Shown piece by piece: positions 43,224-51,158 of a stretch of DNA of 64,000 nt; the stretch's first letter is position 1, and the number at the start of each line of letters is the position of its first letter. The notes beneath the pieces are model-generated. The model made no database searches and had not been told where the DNA came from. It was given only the letters and a program-made list of their open reading frames with translations. A program made the position numbers and the translations under genes. The DNA lies in contig NZ_JBDKWZ010000002.1 in assembly GCF_039710355.1 (NCBI RefSeq), forward strand, positions 124,001 to 188,000. Reading direction: 5' to 3'. This DNA comes from Rapidithrix thailandica (GTDB lineage Bacteria; Bacteroidota; Bacteroidia; Cytophagales; Flammeovirgaceae).

Positions 43224-43290
43224 AGCCACAAAAACACTAAGATTTCGAATGATGCATCAAAGGTTTGTGCCTTGGGATCTTCGTGGTGTT
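43224..43290 (-). repeat. Possible CACGAAG/CACAAAG-type dispersed intergenic repeat
   Basis: The stretch between cobS and cobT reads, on the minus strand, as CACCACGAAGATCCCAAGGC then ACAAACC and CTTAGTGTTTTTGTGGCT. This resembles a class of short intergenic repeats with CACGAAG and CACAAAG phrases that I know from many bacterial genomes. Only one copy was seen in this window, so the call rests on memory of the type. Confidence 0.3.
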
Positions 43291-43363
43291 TTATGTTCTT
43301 TTGATTTTCCGGATAATCTCTTTAAGTAATGAAACGCTTGTTGCCCAATGATTAAATTTGCTC

Positions 43364-44395
43364 TTAGCTTTTGGAAACCCCGGCACTTTCAAAGCTGGCC
43401 ATTTCGTTGAGAAAAGCCACCGCACTTTGTAAAAGAGGATAGGCAGTGGCACAACCTGTTCCTTCTCCCAGGCGCATGTCCAATTGCAACAAGGGACTGG
43501 CTCCGAGTTTTTCCAATAGCAACCGATGACCTTGTTCATCCGATTGATGGCAAAAGATGGCATAGTGGGAAATGGCTGCTTGCAATTTCCAGGCACATAA
43601 ATAAGCCGAACTAGCGATAAAACCATCGACTAAAACGAGTATTCCCAAACTGGCTGCTTGTAACATTCCACCACAAATCATTGCTATTTCATAGCCCCCG
43701 AACGTTTGAAGAGCCTTCCGCGGATCGGAGTCAGTAAGTGAGTGTTTATTAACGGCTTGTTGTAAGATAGAAAGTTTCTGTTGGTATTGTGCATCGTTTA
43801 ATCCCGTACCCCTGCCTACACATTCCTCTAAGGGGAGCCGAAGTAATGTATGCATCAGAAGGGAAGCCGAAGAGGTATTGCCAATTCCCATCTCTCCGAA
43901 GCCAATGACATTACAGCCTGTTTGATGAACCTCTCTTACAATTTTAGCTCCTTCGCTCATGCAGGCTTCCAGTTGCTCTTCCGTCATAGCCGTTTGCTGA
44001 AGGTAACTTTTGGTCCCCATATCGATCTTAGCCGGGTACACCGGAGTGTCCGGAGCAAATGTGAAATTGACACCTGCGTCCACCACTTTCAAAGCAATGC
44101 CATGTTGGCGGGTAAGTACATTAATAGCGGCCCCTCCCTGTACAAAATTTAACACCATTTGGGCGGTGACTTCGGGCGGGTAAGCACTGACTCCTTCCCG
44201 GGCAATACCATGATCTGCGGCAAACACGAGAATATGTGCTTGGGAGAGCTGCGGACTGAGACTTTGCTGAACAGTACCGATCTGTAAAGCCAAATCTTCC
44301 AGGCGTCCTAAGGATTGTAAAGGCTTGGTTTTGTTATTGATCTTTTGAATAAGTGCTTGTTGAATAGAGAGGTCAGGTATTTTAATTGAAATCAT
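43364..44395 (-). CDS. cobT: Nicotinate-nucleotide--dimethylbenzimidazole phosphoribosyltransferase
   Basis: 343 residues, typical for CobT (~350). Early NNKTKPLQSLGRLEDLALQIGTVQ (LGRLE block), VFAADHGIAREGVSAYPPEVT, NFVQGGAAINVL, KVVDAGVNF, VIGFGEMGIGNTSSAS, and late GGYEIAMICGGM with VDGFIASSAYL are the family signatures; Glu near SSxLLxLDMRLGEGTG is the expected catalytic base (DMRLGEGTGCA). It makes alpha-ribazole 5'-phosphate from a lower-ligand base and nicotinate mononucleotide. About 57 bases after the PP-loop ATPase gene and 200 bases before cobS in the minus-strand operon. Confidence 0.95.
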   Translation of the reverse strand: MISIKIPDLSIQQALIQKINNKTKPLQSLGRLEDLALQIGTVQQSLSPQLSQAHILVFAADHGIAREGVSAYPPEVTAQMVLNFVQGGAAINVLTRQHGIALKVVDAGVNFTFAPDTPVYPAKIDMGTKSYLQQTAMTEEQLEACMSEGAKIVREVHQTGCNVIGFGEMGIGNTSSASLLMHTLLRLPLEECVGRGTGLNDAQYQQKLSILQQAVNKHSLTDSDPRKALQTFGGYEIAMICGGMLQAASLGILVLVDGFIASSAYLCAWKLQAAISHYAIFCHQSDEQGHRLLLEKLGASPLLQLDMRLGEGTGCATAYPLLQSAVAFLNEMASFESAGVSKS

Positions 44396-44451
44396 GAAGG
44401 GTTAACATCTAATAGTTGAAACAGAATGAATAAAAAACGGAACAGATACTT

Positions 44452-45210
44452 TTATGGCAAAGAGGAAGATTTTACTGGTAACAAATTGCAAAACCAAAAA
44501 CCCATAGAGGATTTTCGGCAGATATCTTTGGAAGGAGCTTGGCTTGTCTTCTCTTCTTTGCTTTCCGGAACTTTGTATTCTCTATAAATAACTTCACCTT
44601 TTTGAAAAGAAACGGGTTCGGAAAAGATAGGGCCGTCATAGACGAAAGTATGAAATTCCCCATTTTCTCCGCAAGGATCTACCGAACCGGGCAGGTCTTT
44701 TAAAAATTGATGATCGATTACCCGACCGGCAAAACTTTTGTCCAATACATCGGATTTGACACAAACGACTATGGTTTTGAAACCCAGGTCAATAAATTGA
44801 CGCATTAAGCTACGGGTATCTTCTTTCCAAAGGGGAAAACGGGCGGTAAACCCCGCTTCTTGAAGGCGTTCTTCCCGGTACATCCGCAAGTCTTCCAAAA
44901 AAATATCCCCAAAGATTGCTTCTGAAAATCCCTCGTCTGTAAACTTCTGCAAAGTTTCTTGCATCAATTGATTATAAGGTTCCATACCGGGCTTGTTGGG
45001 CAAGTAAAGTTTATGCAAAGGAAGTTGAAGTTTTTGCGCCTGTTTTTCCAGAAGCTCTTCCCGTACTCCATGCATGGTGATTCGTTGGTATTGTTGGTTG
45101 ATGCTGGTCAATAGACGAATCTCTTGATATTCGGAATTTTGAAGAAGGCGGTACAGGGCCAGTGCACTGTCTTTCCCTCCGCTCCAGTTAAAGATGGCTT
45201 TTTTGGTCAT
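44452..45210 (-). CDS. PP-loop ATP pyrophosphatase, Dph6/MJ0570-related
   Basis: 252 residues. The PP-loop SGGKDSALALYRLL (10-23) binds ATP; MHGVREELLEKQAQ, FGDIFLEDLRMYREERLQEAGF and the C-terminal DPCGENGEFHTFVYDGPIF are the signature blocks of the family that includes eukaryotic diphthine-ammonia ligase (Dph6). Bacteria lack diphthamide, so the substrate is something else. It sits between cobU (17 bases upstream) and cobT in the cobalamin operon; a role in corrinoid or lower-ligand chemistry is an inference from that. The last ~30 residues (SKEEKTSQAPSKDIC on) are not family-like and may be a species-specific tail. Confidence 0.85.
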   Translation of the reverse strand: MTKKAIFNWSGGKDSALALYRLLQNSEYQEIRLLTSINQQYQRITMHGVREELLEKQAQKLQLPLHKLYLPNKPGMEPYNQLMQETLQKFTDEGFSEAIFGDIFLEDLRMYREERLQEAGFTARFPLWKEDTRSLMRQFIDLGFKTIVVCVKSDVLDKSFAGRVIDHQFLKDLPGSVDPCGENGEFHTFVYDGPIFSEPVSFQKGEVIYREYKVPESKEEKTSQAPSKDICRKSSMGFWFCNLLPVKSSSLP

Positions 45211-45227
45211 GAATTTTCCCTTGTTTA

Positions 45228-45746
45228 TTATTTCCCGTTCCCTTCTTTTAATTGCAAGGAGAGTCCGGATACCATGAGTGTAGCTTTGTCGGCCAACCCG
45301 GCCAGGTATTGGTTGGCCCAGCCCTGCAGGTCGGTAAATTTTCTGCCTGCTTCGGATTCGGCATGCACGCCCATTCCGATTTCATTGGAAATGACAATAA
45401 ACGTAGCCTCCAACCGGGCAAGTGCATCGATTTCCTGTTTGAATGCTTCCAAGGATTTTTCAATATCCATATTAAAATCCACAAAGAAATTGGTAAGCCA
45501 GAGGGTCACACAGTCAATGACTACAACTTTACCGGTTAGTTCCAGTTGGCTTATATGCTTTTCTTCTTCAATGGAGATCCAGCGCTCATCCCGGTCTTGT
45601 CGGTGGCGGTCGATGCGTTTTTGAAAGTCACCGTCCCATCTGCGGGCAGTGGCTACATAGATTGGGTGGTCGGTCAGGCTGAGGGCCAGGTTCATTGCAT
45701 AGCTGCTTTTGCCCGAACGGGCTCCTCCGGTAATATAGTAGAGCAT
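45228..45746 (-). CDS. cobU: Adenosylcobinamide kinase / adenosylcobinamide-phosphate guanylyltransferase
   Basis: 172 residues, the usual CobU length. P-loop GGARSGKSSYA at 7-17, YVATARRWDGDFQKRIDRH with the His that is guanylylated, WISIEEEKHISQ, VVIDCVTLWLTNFF and VISNEIGMGVHAESEAGRKF then QGWANQYLAGLADKATLMVSGL. It phosphorylates adenosylcobinamide and transfers GMP to give the GDP form used by CobS. First cob gene of the minus-strand operon, about 60 bases after the CWC/DUF5522 gene. No cobalamin riboswitch was seen in front of it. Confidence 0.96.
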   Translation of the reverse strand: MLYYITGGARSGKSSYAMNLALSLTDHPIYVATARRWDGDFQKRIDRHRQDRDERWISIEEEKHISQLELTGKVVVIDCVTLWLTNFFVDFNMDIEKSLEAFKQEIDALARLEATFIVISNEIGMGVHAESEAGRKFTDLQGWANQYLAGLADKATLMVSGLSLQLKEGNGK

Positions 45747-45808
45747 AAATTTCTATAAATAAAATTTAACAAGTTACGAATAGTAAACTGAAAACCGGGG
45801 TGAATTGA

Positions 45809-46183
45809 TTAGAATTTTTTAAAGCCATAAGGGCAATGCTTACAACCGTTTTCACAACAATATCCCCGGCTGAGATGATACCATTTGGTGAAGACCCAAT
45901 ACCCTTGCCCGTTAAGATAATAATCAATGCCTTCGTTAAGTTTTTTGGGAGTAAAGCGCTCCCGTATCCGTTTTAACTGGGTTTCGTCATAGGGTGGGTT
46001 TGCCGTAAATTCTTCCACGCGCTTCTTGATTTCCGACTTCAGGCATTCCGGACAAGTACATCCTTTATCCGTGCTCAATGGCATAATGGCAGGCAGCGAA
46101 TCACACCAACAAGCTTGGGCACTGTCACAACCACAAGTAAAATCTGTTCCGCAATCCGGACATTTTTTTTGTTTTACACTCAT
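45809..46183 (-). CDS. Cysteine-rich CWC domain plus DUF5522 fusion protein
   Basis: 124 residues. N-terminal ~8-50 is a cysteine-rich CWC-type module (CPDCGTDFTCGCDSAQACWCDSLP and later CTCPEC), likely metal-binding. The C-terminal ~75-124 matches DUF5522: GIDYYLNGQGYWVFTKWYHLSRGYC then CCENGCKHCPYGFKK (only short blocks cited). In many genomes the two parts are separate small proteins. It is transcribed in the direction of, and 62 bases before, cobU, so it may be the first gene of the cobalamin operon. Function unknown; zinc or iron-sulfur binding is plausible from ~13 cysteines. Confidence 0.82.
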   Translation of the reverse strand: MSVKQKKCPDCGTDFTCGCDSAQACWCDSLPAIMPLSTDKGCTCPECLKSEIKKRVEEFTANPPYDETQLKRIRERFTPKKLNEGIDYYLNGQGYWVFTKWYHLSRGYCCENGCKHCPYGFKKF

Positions 46184-46365
46184 CTCAATTCACATAGTTC
46201 ACTTATAGCGAAAGTAAAAGATATGGAGGAAAAAGGAAGGGGGTGGCCCGGAGAAAATTCTTTCGTTACCAACCACACTACTTTTCAATTGAATAAATTT
46301 TTTTAATCTTCCTTCCCTCCCTCAATCCTCCAATCCTTCCTTCCCCCAATCCTTTATTCCTTGCC

Positions 46366-46396
46366 CTTGAATGTTTGGCATGAACTGTTATCTTTG
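46366..46396 (+). promoter_or_regulatory. Promoter of hmgA
   Basis: CTTG at 46366-46369, a 19-base spacer and TATCTTTG at 46389-46396 fit the Bacteroidetes -33/-7 consensus (TTTG, TAnnTTTG) with one change in the -33 box. Transcription would start ~8 bases further, giving a ~33-base leader before the hmgA start. Confidence 0.65.
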
Positions 46397-46436
46397 GTGG
46401 AAGAACTATTAACCGACCAAACAACACTTAGAAATC

Positions 46437-47600
46437 ATGGCATACTATTATCGATTAGGAGAAATACCTCCCAAACGGCACACACAATTCAAGCAGCCGG
46501 ATGGGAATCTGTATTACGAGGAGCTGGTGAGTTCCAAAGGGTTCTCAGGCATTTACACCAATATGTATCATAAATTTCCGCCTACCCGGGTGGAACAAGT
46601 GAAAAAAGCAGTACCCTATCACTATGAGCTTGCCGAAGCGTACGGTTTGCGTCACACACATTTGAATACCAGTGCAGTGACCAATACCGGTGGTGATTAC
46701 CTGGAAGCCCGGAAGGTATTGTTGGCCAATCAGGATGTGACCATGGCCCTTTGTTGCCCTTCGCAAAAGTCTATGGATTATTTCTTTAAAAATGCAGATG
46801 GGGATGAGGTCCTGTATATGCACGATGGCAGTGGATATCTGATTTCCCAATTTGGAAAATTGCGGATCAAAAAAGGCGACTATGTGGTGATCCCCCGTAC
46901 AACCGTATACAAATTGGAACTGGATGAGGGGCCTGTTAAAATGTTGGTGATCGAATCCAAAGTGCCTGTAGAAACGGTGAAGCGTTATCGGAATGAGTTG
47001 GGACAGTTACTGGAGCATTCGCCTTACTGTGAACGGGATATTCACCCACCGGCGGAGTTAAGTCCTGAGTTGTCGGAGAAAGAGACTTTGATTAAAATCA
47101 AGAAAGAAGGCTATCTGCATCAGTATCTGTATAACCATTCACCCCTGGATGTAGTCGGTTGGGATGGCTTTTTGTATCCTTATACATTATCTATTTATGA
47201 TTTTGAGCCGATTACCGGAAGAATCCATCAACCCCCTCCGGTACATCAAACTTTCCAGGCAACCAATGCTTTTGTGATCTGTTCTTTTGTTCCTCGCTTG
47301 TTTGATTACCATCCCCTGGCCATCCCGGCACCTTACAATCATTCCAATATCGATTCGGATGAGGTGCTGTATTATGCCGAGGGAGATTTTATGAGCCGGA
47401 AAGGAGTCGGCCGGGGATCGTTTACATTGCATCCCGGAGGGATTCCTCACGGGCCCCATCCCGGCACCGTAGAAAAAAGCATCGGTGCCAAGGCAACGGA
47501 AGAATATGCAGTGATGCTGGATACTTTTCGTCCGCTATATGTGACCAAGGATGCCTTGGAATTTGTAGACGAACACTATCCTTATAGTTGGAAAGGATAG
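46437..47600 (+). CDS. hmgA: Homogentisate 1,2-dioxygenase
   Basis: 387 residues, a length usual for the Bacteroidota form. Cupin-fold blocks: LRHTHLNTSAVTNTGGDYLEAR, DGDEVLYMHDGSGYLISQFGKLRIKKGDYVVIPRT (parts), PYNHSNIDSDEVLYYAEGDFMSR with the iron-ligand Glu, and LHPGGIPHGPHPGT with the iron-ligand His. It opens the ring of homogentisate to maleylacetoacetate in tyrosine and phenylalanine breakdown. The isomerase, fumarylacetoacetase and hppD are not next to it, so the pathway must be scattered. Own promoter and terminator, so a single-gene unit. Confidence 0.95.
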   Translation: MAYYYRLGEIPPKRHTQFKQPDGNLYYEELVSSKGFSGIYTNMYHKFPPTRVEQVKKAVPYHYELAEAYGLRHTHLNTSAVTNTGGDYLEARKVLLANQDVTMALCCPSQKSMDYFFKNADGDEVLYMHDGSGYLISQFGKLRIKKGDYVVIPRTTVYKLELDEGPVKMLVIESKVPVETVKRYRNELGQLLEHSPYCERDIHPPAELSPELSEKETLIKIKKEGYLHQYLYNHSPLDVVGWDGFLYPYTLSIYDFEPITGRIHQPPPVHQTFQATNAFVICSFVPRLFDYHPLAIPAPYNHSNIDSDEVLYYAEGDFMSRKGVGRGSFTLHPGGIPHGPHPGTVEKSIGAKATEEYAVMLDTFRPLYVTKDALEFVDEHYPYSWKG

Positions 47601-47608
47601 CCTGTTGT

Positions 47609-47650
47609 CAAAGGGTAAGCACTTGATTTTTAGATATTGCTTACCCTTTG
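47609..47650 (+). terminator. Terminator of hmgA
   Basis: A perfect 13-bp inverted repeat CAAAGGGTAAGCA / TGCTTACCCTTTG with a 16-base loop, 9 bases past the stop, followed by CTTGTGTTTT. Confidence 0.78.
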
Positions 47651-47700
47651 CTTGTGTTTTAACTTGAAACGATTCGGAAAGAGCCAAAAGACTTTTGTCG

Positions 47701-47735
47701 TTTGGAATAGAAATTAGCAAATCATACTATCTTTG
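47701..47735 (+). promoter_or_regulatory. Promoter of the GNAT gene
   Basis: TTTG at 47701-47704 and TATCTTTG at 47728-47735 match the Bacteroidetes promoter boxes, with a 23-base spacer at the long end of the range. The start codon chosen for the GNAT gene is 35 bases downstream. Confidence 0.6.
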
Positions 47736-47769
47736 TACCTACAACTACGAGCAATATTTTTTATCAAAT

Positions 47770-48279
47770 ATGCAATCAGCAACCTTCCCGATTATTGAAA
47801 CCCTTCGCACTTATTTGCGGCCATTATCCTCAGAAGATGTTTCCGGCCTGTATGAAATATATTCCGATGCCGAAGCCATGAAGTTCCGGGCAAACCCTCC
47901 GTTGAAAAGCAAAGAGGAGGCCTTGGAAATGGTAGAAAAGGCCAAACGGAATTTTCAGGAAAACCACTCTCTTCGCTGGGGAGTGGTGGAGAAAAACTCC
48001 GATAAATTATTGGGCACTTTTGTGTGGACAAAAGAAAAAACCAAAACCGGTTTGGTTGGCTATTCCTTGGGGAAAAGCTGCTGGGGAAAAGGCTTTATGA
48101 GTGAAGTGATGGAGCGGATGGTGGATTATCTTTTAAATGAAGAAGGCCTGAACACTTTAGCGGCCTGGGTTCACCCTTCCAATGTTGCATCTGTCCGGCT
48201 CCTGAAAAAGTATGATTTTCAGATCGTGTCTCAAGAGGTAGAGCCTGATTTGTATTATATGCGTTTGGTCAATCGCTAA
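47770..48279 (+). CDS. GNAT acetyltransferase, RimJ/RimL type
   Basis: 169 residues from the ATG at 47770 (MQSATFPIIETLRTYLRPL), chosen because the promoter lies inside the longer frame that starts at 47695. ETLRTYLRPLSSEDVSGLYEIY opens the RimJ/RimL-like fold; WGVVEKNSDKLLGTF, VGYSLGKSCWGKGFMSEVM (acetyl-CoA pyrophosphate loop, Q/RxxGxG/A variant GKSCWGKG) and LAAWVHPSNVASVRLLKKYDF complete the domain. It transfers acetyl from acetyl-CoA to an amine, probably a protein N-terminus or small molecule; the target is unknown. Single gene. Confidence 0.9.
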   Translation: MQSATFPIIETLRTYLRPLSSEDVSGLYEIYSDAEAMKFRANPPLKSKEEALEMVEKAKRNFQENHSLRWGVVEKNSDKLLGTFVWTKEKTKTGLVGYSLGKSCWGKGFMSEVMERMVDYLLNEEGLNTLAAWVHPSNVASVRLLKKYDFQIVSQEVEPDLYYMRLVNR

Positions 48280-48374
48280 TTAACACTAGGTTCATCTGTT
48301 TTATCTTAAAAATGAATCGGAGGTCAATTTTTTTTTATTTTCATTAAGAGAATGGCGGTGGAAAAATTATTCCA

Positions 48375-48382
48375 TACCTTTG
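48375..48382 (+). promoter_or_regulatory. -7 element upstream of ECF sigma gene
   Basis: TACCTTTG is an exact TAnnTTTG match, but no TTTG stands ~19 bases before it. If used, the leader of the sigma gene is about 110 bases. Confidence 0.4.
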
Positions 48383-48499
48383 AAAATGTAGTAACACCAA
48401 GCAATGCCTTATAGCAAAATCAGCTATGCGCCTACTAAATACCCCTGAGTGGGTTTAAAAACTTCTTTTGCGTGTATACGGTCAATTCTTTAATGCTCC

Positions 48500-49075
48500 A
48501 TGGGACAAGATTTCAGACATAATGATCGGGAATTATGGATGGCTCTGAGGAAGGGAAACAAGAGTGCATTTGATACATTGTATCAAAAGTATTTCCCTTT
48601 ATTGTACGGATATGGCTTACATTTTACGTCTGACAAAGCGCTGATCAAAGATTGTTTGCAAGATTTGTTTGTGGATTTGTATGTAAAGCGGAACAGATTG
48701 ACCCAAGTGACTTATGTAAAAAGCTATTTATTTCAGATTTTGCGAAGAACCGTATTGAAAAAGCGGGAACAACCTCCTTACGAATATTCTGAACTTACTC
48801 CGGGAATTGCCGTCAGTCTTTCACACGAACAAGAACTGATTTTAGGTCAACTGGAAAAAGATAAACAGGTCCATTTGCAAAACGCCCTCCAACAACTTAC
48901 TGCCCATCAACGGGAAGCACTCTTTCTGCGGTTTTACCAGAATCTGGACTACCGGGCCATTGCCGAAATTATGGATTTGAAAGAAGTAAAATCTGCCCGT
49001 ACTCTGATCTACCGTTCTCTGACGGTGTTGAAAGAATATTTGAAAAAAAAAGAAACTTCCTTAACGCTTTATTAA
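48500..49075 (+). CDS. RNA polymerase sigma factor, ECF family (FecI/SusC-associated type)
   Basis: 191 residues. Region 2: FDTLYQKYFPLLYGYGLHFTSDKALIKDCLQDLFVDL (~22-58; FDTLYQKYFPLLYGYG cited as key); region 4: QLTAHQREALFLRFYQNLDYRAIAEIMDL (~130-158). The LY.YG.....D..L..DC.QDLF.DLW pattern is the one seen in sigma factors paired with FecR anti-sigma genes and STN-type SusC receptors in Bacteroidota. Here the next gene is an unrelated MocR regulator on the other strand; the only FecR in the window starts 6.6 kb further on. So it is either an orphan or the displaced partner of that FecR-SusCD locus. Confidence 0.9.
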   Translation: MGQDFRHNDRELWMALRKGNKSAFDTLYQKYFPLLYGYGLHFTSDKALIKDCLQDLFVDLYVKRNRLTQVTYVKSYLFQILRRTVLKKREQPPYEYSELTPGIAVSLSHEQELILGQLEKDKQVHLQNALQQLTAHQREALFLRFYQNLDYRAIAEIMDLKEVKSARTLIYRSLTVLKEYLKKKETSLTLY

Positions 49076-49116
49076 GCCGTTGAAAAAGGAACGGGTTTAT
49101 ACGGAAGCTTTCACTT

Positions 49117-50532
49117 CTATAATAACTTTGCCAAGGCCTGAACCCCGCATTCCAATTCCTCTTTTGTCGGGGATGCATAGCCTAATCGTAAGCCATTTAC
49201 CGGTTGGGCAAAGCTAAAGTGCTCCGGTGACATAATTTTTATGTTTTTCTCCAGCAGTTTCTCGTGGATGGACTTCAAGCTTTCCGGGTGTAAGGGTTCC
49301 AGCCAATACGCGAGCCCTCCTTCCGGTGGGGTAAACCTGACTTTTTCGCCCAAGTAGTGCTTTAATAAGGTTTCAAAAAAATCTTTTTTGTCTTTATAAA
49401 TCCCCGAAGCTCTTTTTAAATGCCGCCTGATCTCACCGTCTTGGATGAGTTGAAGTACTGCTTGTTCCATTATATTATCACCTTGTACATCAATGAGTTT
49501 GCGTAGACTTCCTGCGCTTTTGATAAAAGCTTCGTTGCTCACCAAGTATCCAATACGTAAGGCTGGGGCCACTACTTTGCTCATGGAGCCTATATAGATG
49601 TAATTTCCGGTTTCTTTGTAACTGGATAAGGGAAGCAGGGGGCGTTGCCCGAAGTGAAACTCATGGTCATAATCATCTTCAATCAGGGTGAATCCATGCT
49701 TGTTAGAAAGGTCAATTAAATGCAAACGCCTTGATAAACTCAGTGAAACGGTGGTGGGGAATTGATGATGGGGAGTAAGAAATACGGCTTTGACAGGACC
49801 TTGGGTTTTTATCAATGTCTCCACTTCTTCTAGACAAATTCCTTCTGCATCCACATTGACCGGAAGGAGTTGTGCACCTGCTTTTTCCAGGGTTTGCCAG
49901 GCGGGCTTGTACCCGGGGTTTTCAATGATGACTTTGTCTCCTTTTGCCAATAGGTTTTGTGCGGCCAAGTACATCGCCATTTGACTTCCTCTGGTAATGC
50001 AAATTTGACCGGTAGAAACATGCATTCCCCTTTTAAAGTTGAGCATTTTGGCAATTGCCTCCCGGAATCCGATATCCCCCAAGGGATCGCTGTAGCCCAT
50101 TAATCGCCAGCGGGCTTTTTGGTTAAAGAGTTGGCGGTAGGCCCTGGCCAGTTCATTCATGGGGGCCAGTTTGCTGTCCGGTACGCCATCATCGAAGACG
50201 ATACGTGGAGTCGTATTAACCTTTTCTGTGACTTGCTGTTTGAAATGTTGTGCTGTGTGCTTTTCAACTTTTGGTAAATTTTTAGCCACAAAAGTTCCTT
50301 TTCTTTCTTTGGATATCAGCCACCCTTCGGTCAATAGTACATCCAATGCTTCCACTACCGTATTCCGGTTAACTGTCAATAGACCCGCCAACCTTCGGCT
50401 TCCGGGCAGTGCGTCCCCACTTTTCAGTTTCCCTTCTTGAATCGCATCAATGATGGCATCGGCTATTTGTAAATACACCGCTTTTTCACTGTGATAAGTA
50501 AGCTCGATTTGTAAATCCCAAGGTCTTAGCAT
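49117..50532 (-). CDS. MocR/PdxR-type regulator (GntR wHTH + class I aminotransferase fold)
   Basis: 471 residues. N-terminal winged helix (~15-80: AVYLQIADAIIDAIQEGKLKSGDALPGSRRLAGLL in parts, with GDALPGSRRLA as the DNA-contact block). The C-terminal ~115-465 is an aminotransferase-like PLP domain: ITRGSQMAMYLAAQNLL, ENPGYKPAW, LIEDDYDHEF (Asp binding the pyridine N) and YIGSMSKVVAPALRIGYL, where Lys of SMSK forms the Schiff base. MocR proteins use PLP or an amino acid as effector and usually control the divergent neighbour. Here that is the cupin-DapA-like pair, with yggS (a PLP-handling protein) next. A TACCTTTG -7 box lies in the 96-base gap. Confidence 0.93.
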   Translation of the reverse strand: MLRPWDLQIELTYHSEKAVYLQIADAIIDAIQEGKLKSGDALPGSRRLAGLLTVNRNTVVEALDVLLTEGWLISKERKGTFVAKNLPKVEKHTAQHFKQQVTEKVNTTPRIVFDDGVPDSKLAPMNELARAYRQLFNQKARWRLMGYSDPLGDIGFREAIAKMLNFKRGMHVSTGQICITRGSQMAMYLAAQNLLAKGDKVIIENPGYKPAWQTLEKAGAQLLPVNVDAEGICLEEVETLIKTQGPVKAVFLTPHHQFPTTVSLSLSRRLHLIDLSNKHGFTLIEDDYDHEFHFGQRPLLPLSSYKETGNYIYIGSMSKVVAPALRIGYLVSNEAFIKSAGSLRKLIDVQGDNIMEQAVLQLIQDGEIRRHLKRASGIYKDKKDFFETLLKHYLGEKVRFTPPEGGLAYWLEPLHPESLKSIHEKLLEKNIKIMSPEHFSFAQPVNGLRLGYASPTKEELECGVQALAKLL

Positions 50533-50628
50533 CTGGACTGGTTGTTTTTATGATTTCTGTACCACAAAGGTAGTCCAGGTATGCGATACATTTGCATCAT
50601 CACTCAGTAAAACTTAAAAAAATAACTT
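50533..50628. promoter_or_regulatory. Divergent promoter/operator region between mocR-type gene and cupin gene
   Basis: Two -7 boxes face away from each other: TACCTTTG on the minus strand (50572-50565) for the regulator and TACATTTG on the plus strand (50587-50594) for the cupin gene. A 7-bp inverted repeat CTGGACT (50533-50539) / AGTCCAG (50572-50578) brackets the minus-strand promoter and is a candidate operator. The operator role is inferred. Confidence 0.6.
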
Positions 50629-51090
50629 ATGAGCACAGAAAAAAAGCAATTCAGTTCAAACGATTTTCACAAGACATTTGCCAGACCCACTTTTGTGAAA
50701 CCCTCTAAGATTATTCACAAAAATGTAGAAGAGGAAGGGGTACACAACCAATTTTCAACCGAGCGGAAACACCCGGTTTTCTTTGTGGATCTCCCTACCA
50801 AAAATATCAGCATGACTATTGGCGGGTTGCTTCCGGATCAGATCACGAATCGCCACAGACATACATATGAAACCGTACTGTATGTAGTAGAAGGTGAAGG
50901 TTGGACGGAAATTGAAGACGAACGAGTAGAATGGAAAGCCGGAGATGCCGTGTATATCCCAAGTTGGGCTTGGCACCGTCATGGCAATTTGAACAAAGAT
51001 CAAAGTGCCAAATACATCGCATGTGAAAATGCTCCTCAACTCCAAAATTTAGGAGTAGCCCTTCGTGAAGAAGAAGGAAGAGACTTGTAA
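50629..51090 (+). CDS. Cupin-domain protein
   Basis: 153 residues. The single cupin barrel spans ~55-140: NRHRHTYETVLYVVEGEGWTEI has the His-x-His...Glu ligands of motif 1 and GDAVYIPSWAWHRHGNL the His of motif 2, so a metal centre is likely. A ~45-residue N-terminal part (FHKTFARPTFVKPSKI) is not recognised. Single-cupin proteins of this kind are near gentisate-dioxygenase-like enzymes, ectoine-synthase-like enzymes or simple binders; the reaction cannot be told. It is the first gene divergent from the MocR regulator and 68 bases before the DapA-like gene, so probably its regulated target. Confidence 0.85.
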   Translation: MSTEKKQFSSNDFHKTFARPTFVKPSKIIHKNVEEEGVHNQFSTERKHPVFFVDLPTKNISMTIGGLLPDQITNRHRHTYETVLYVVEGEGWTEIEDERVEWKAGDAVYIPSWAWHRHGNLNKDQSAKYIACENAPQLQNLGVALREEEGRDL

Positions 51091-51158
51091 CATCTATTGC
51101 CCTCTTTCGTGAGGGCTCCTCATTCCTGTTATTACCTTAAATCTTGATAAAAATACAC

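Noticed and set aside
43160..46436. Cobalamin riboswitch expected ahead of the cob operon
   Set aside because: No GCCACTG B12-box or its complement CAGTGGC was seen in the gaps before cobU, cobT or the CWC gene, and the gaps before cobU (62 bases) is too short for the element.
51099..51116. GCCCTC/GAGGGC hairpin between cupin and DapA-like genes as a terminator
   Set aside because: Only six base pairs and no T run follows; the two genes are more likely co-transcribed.
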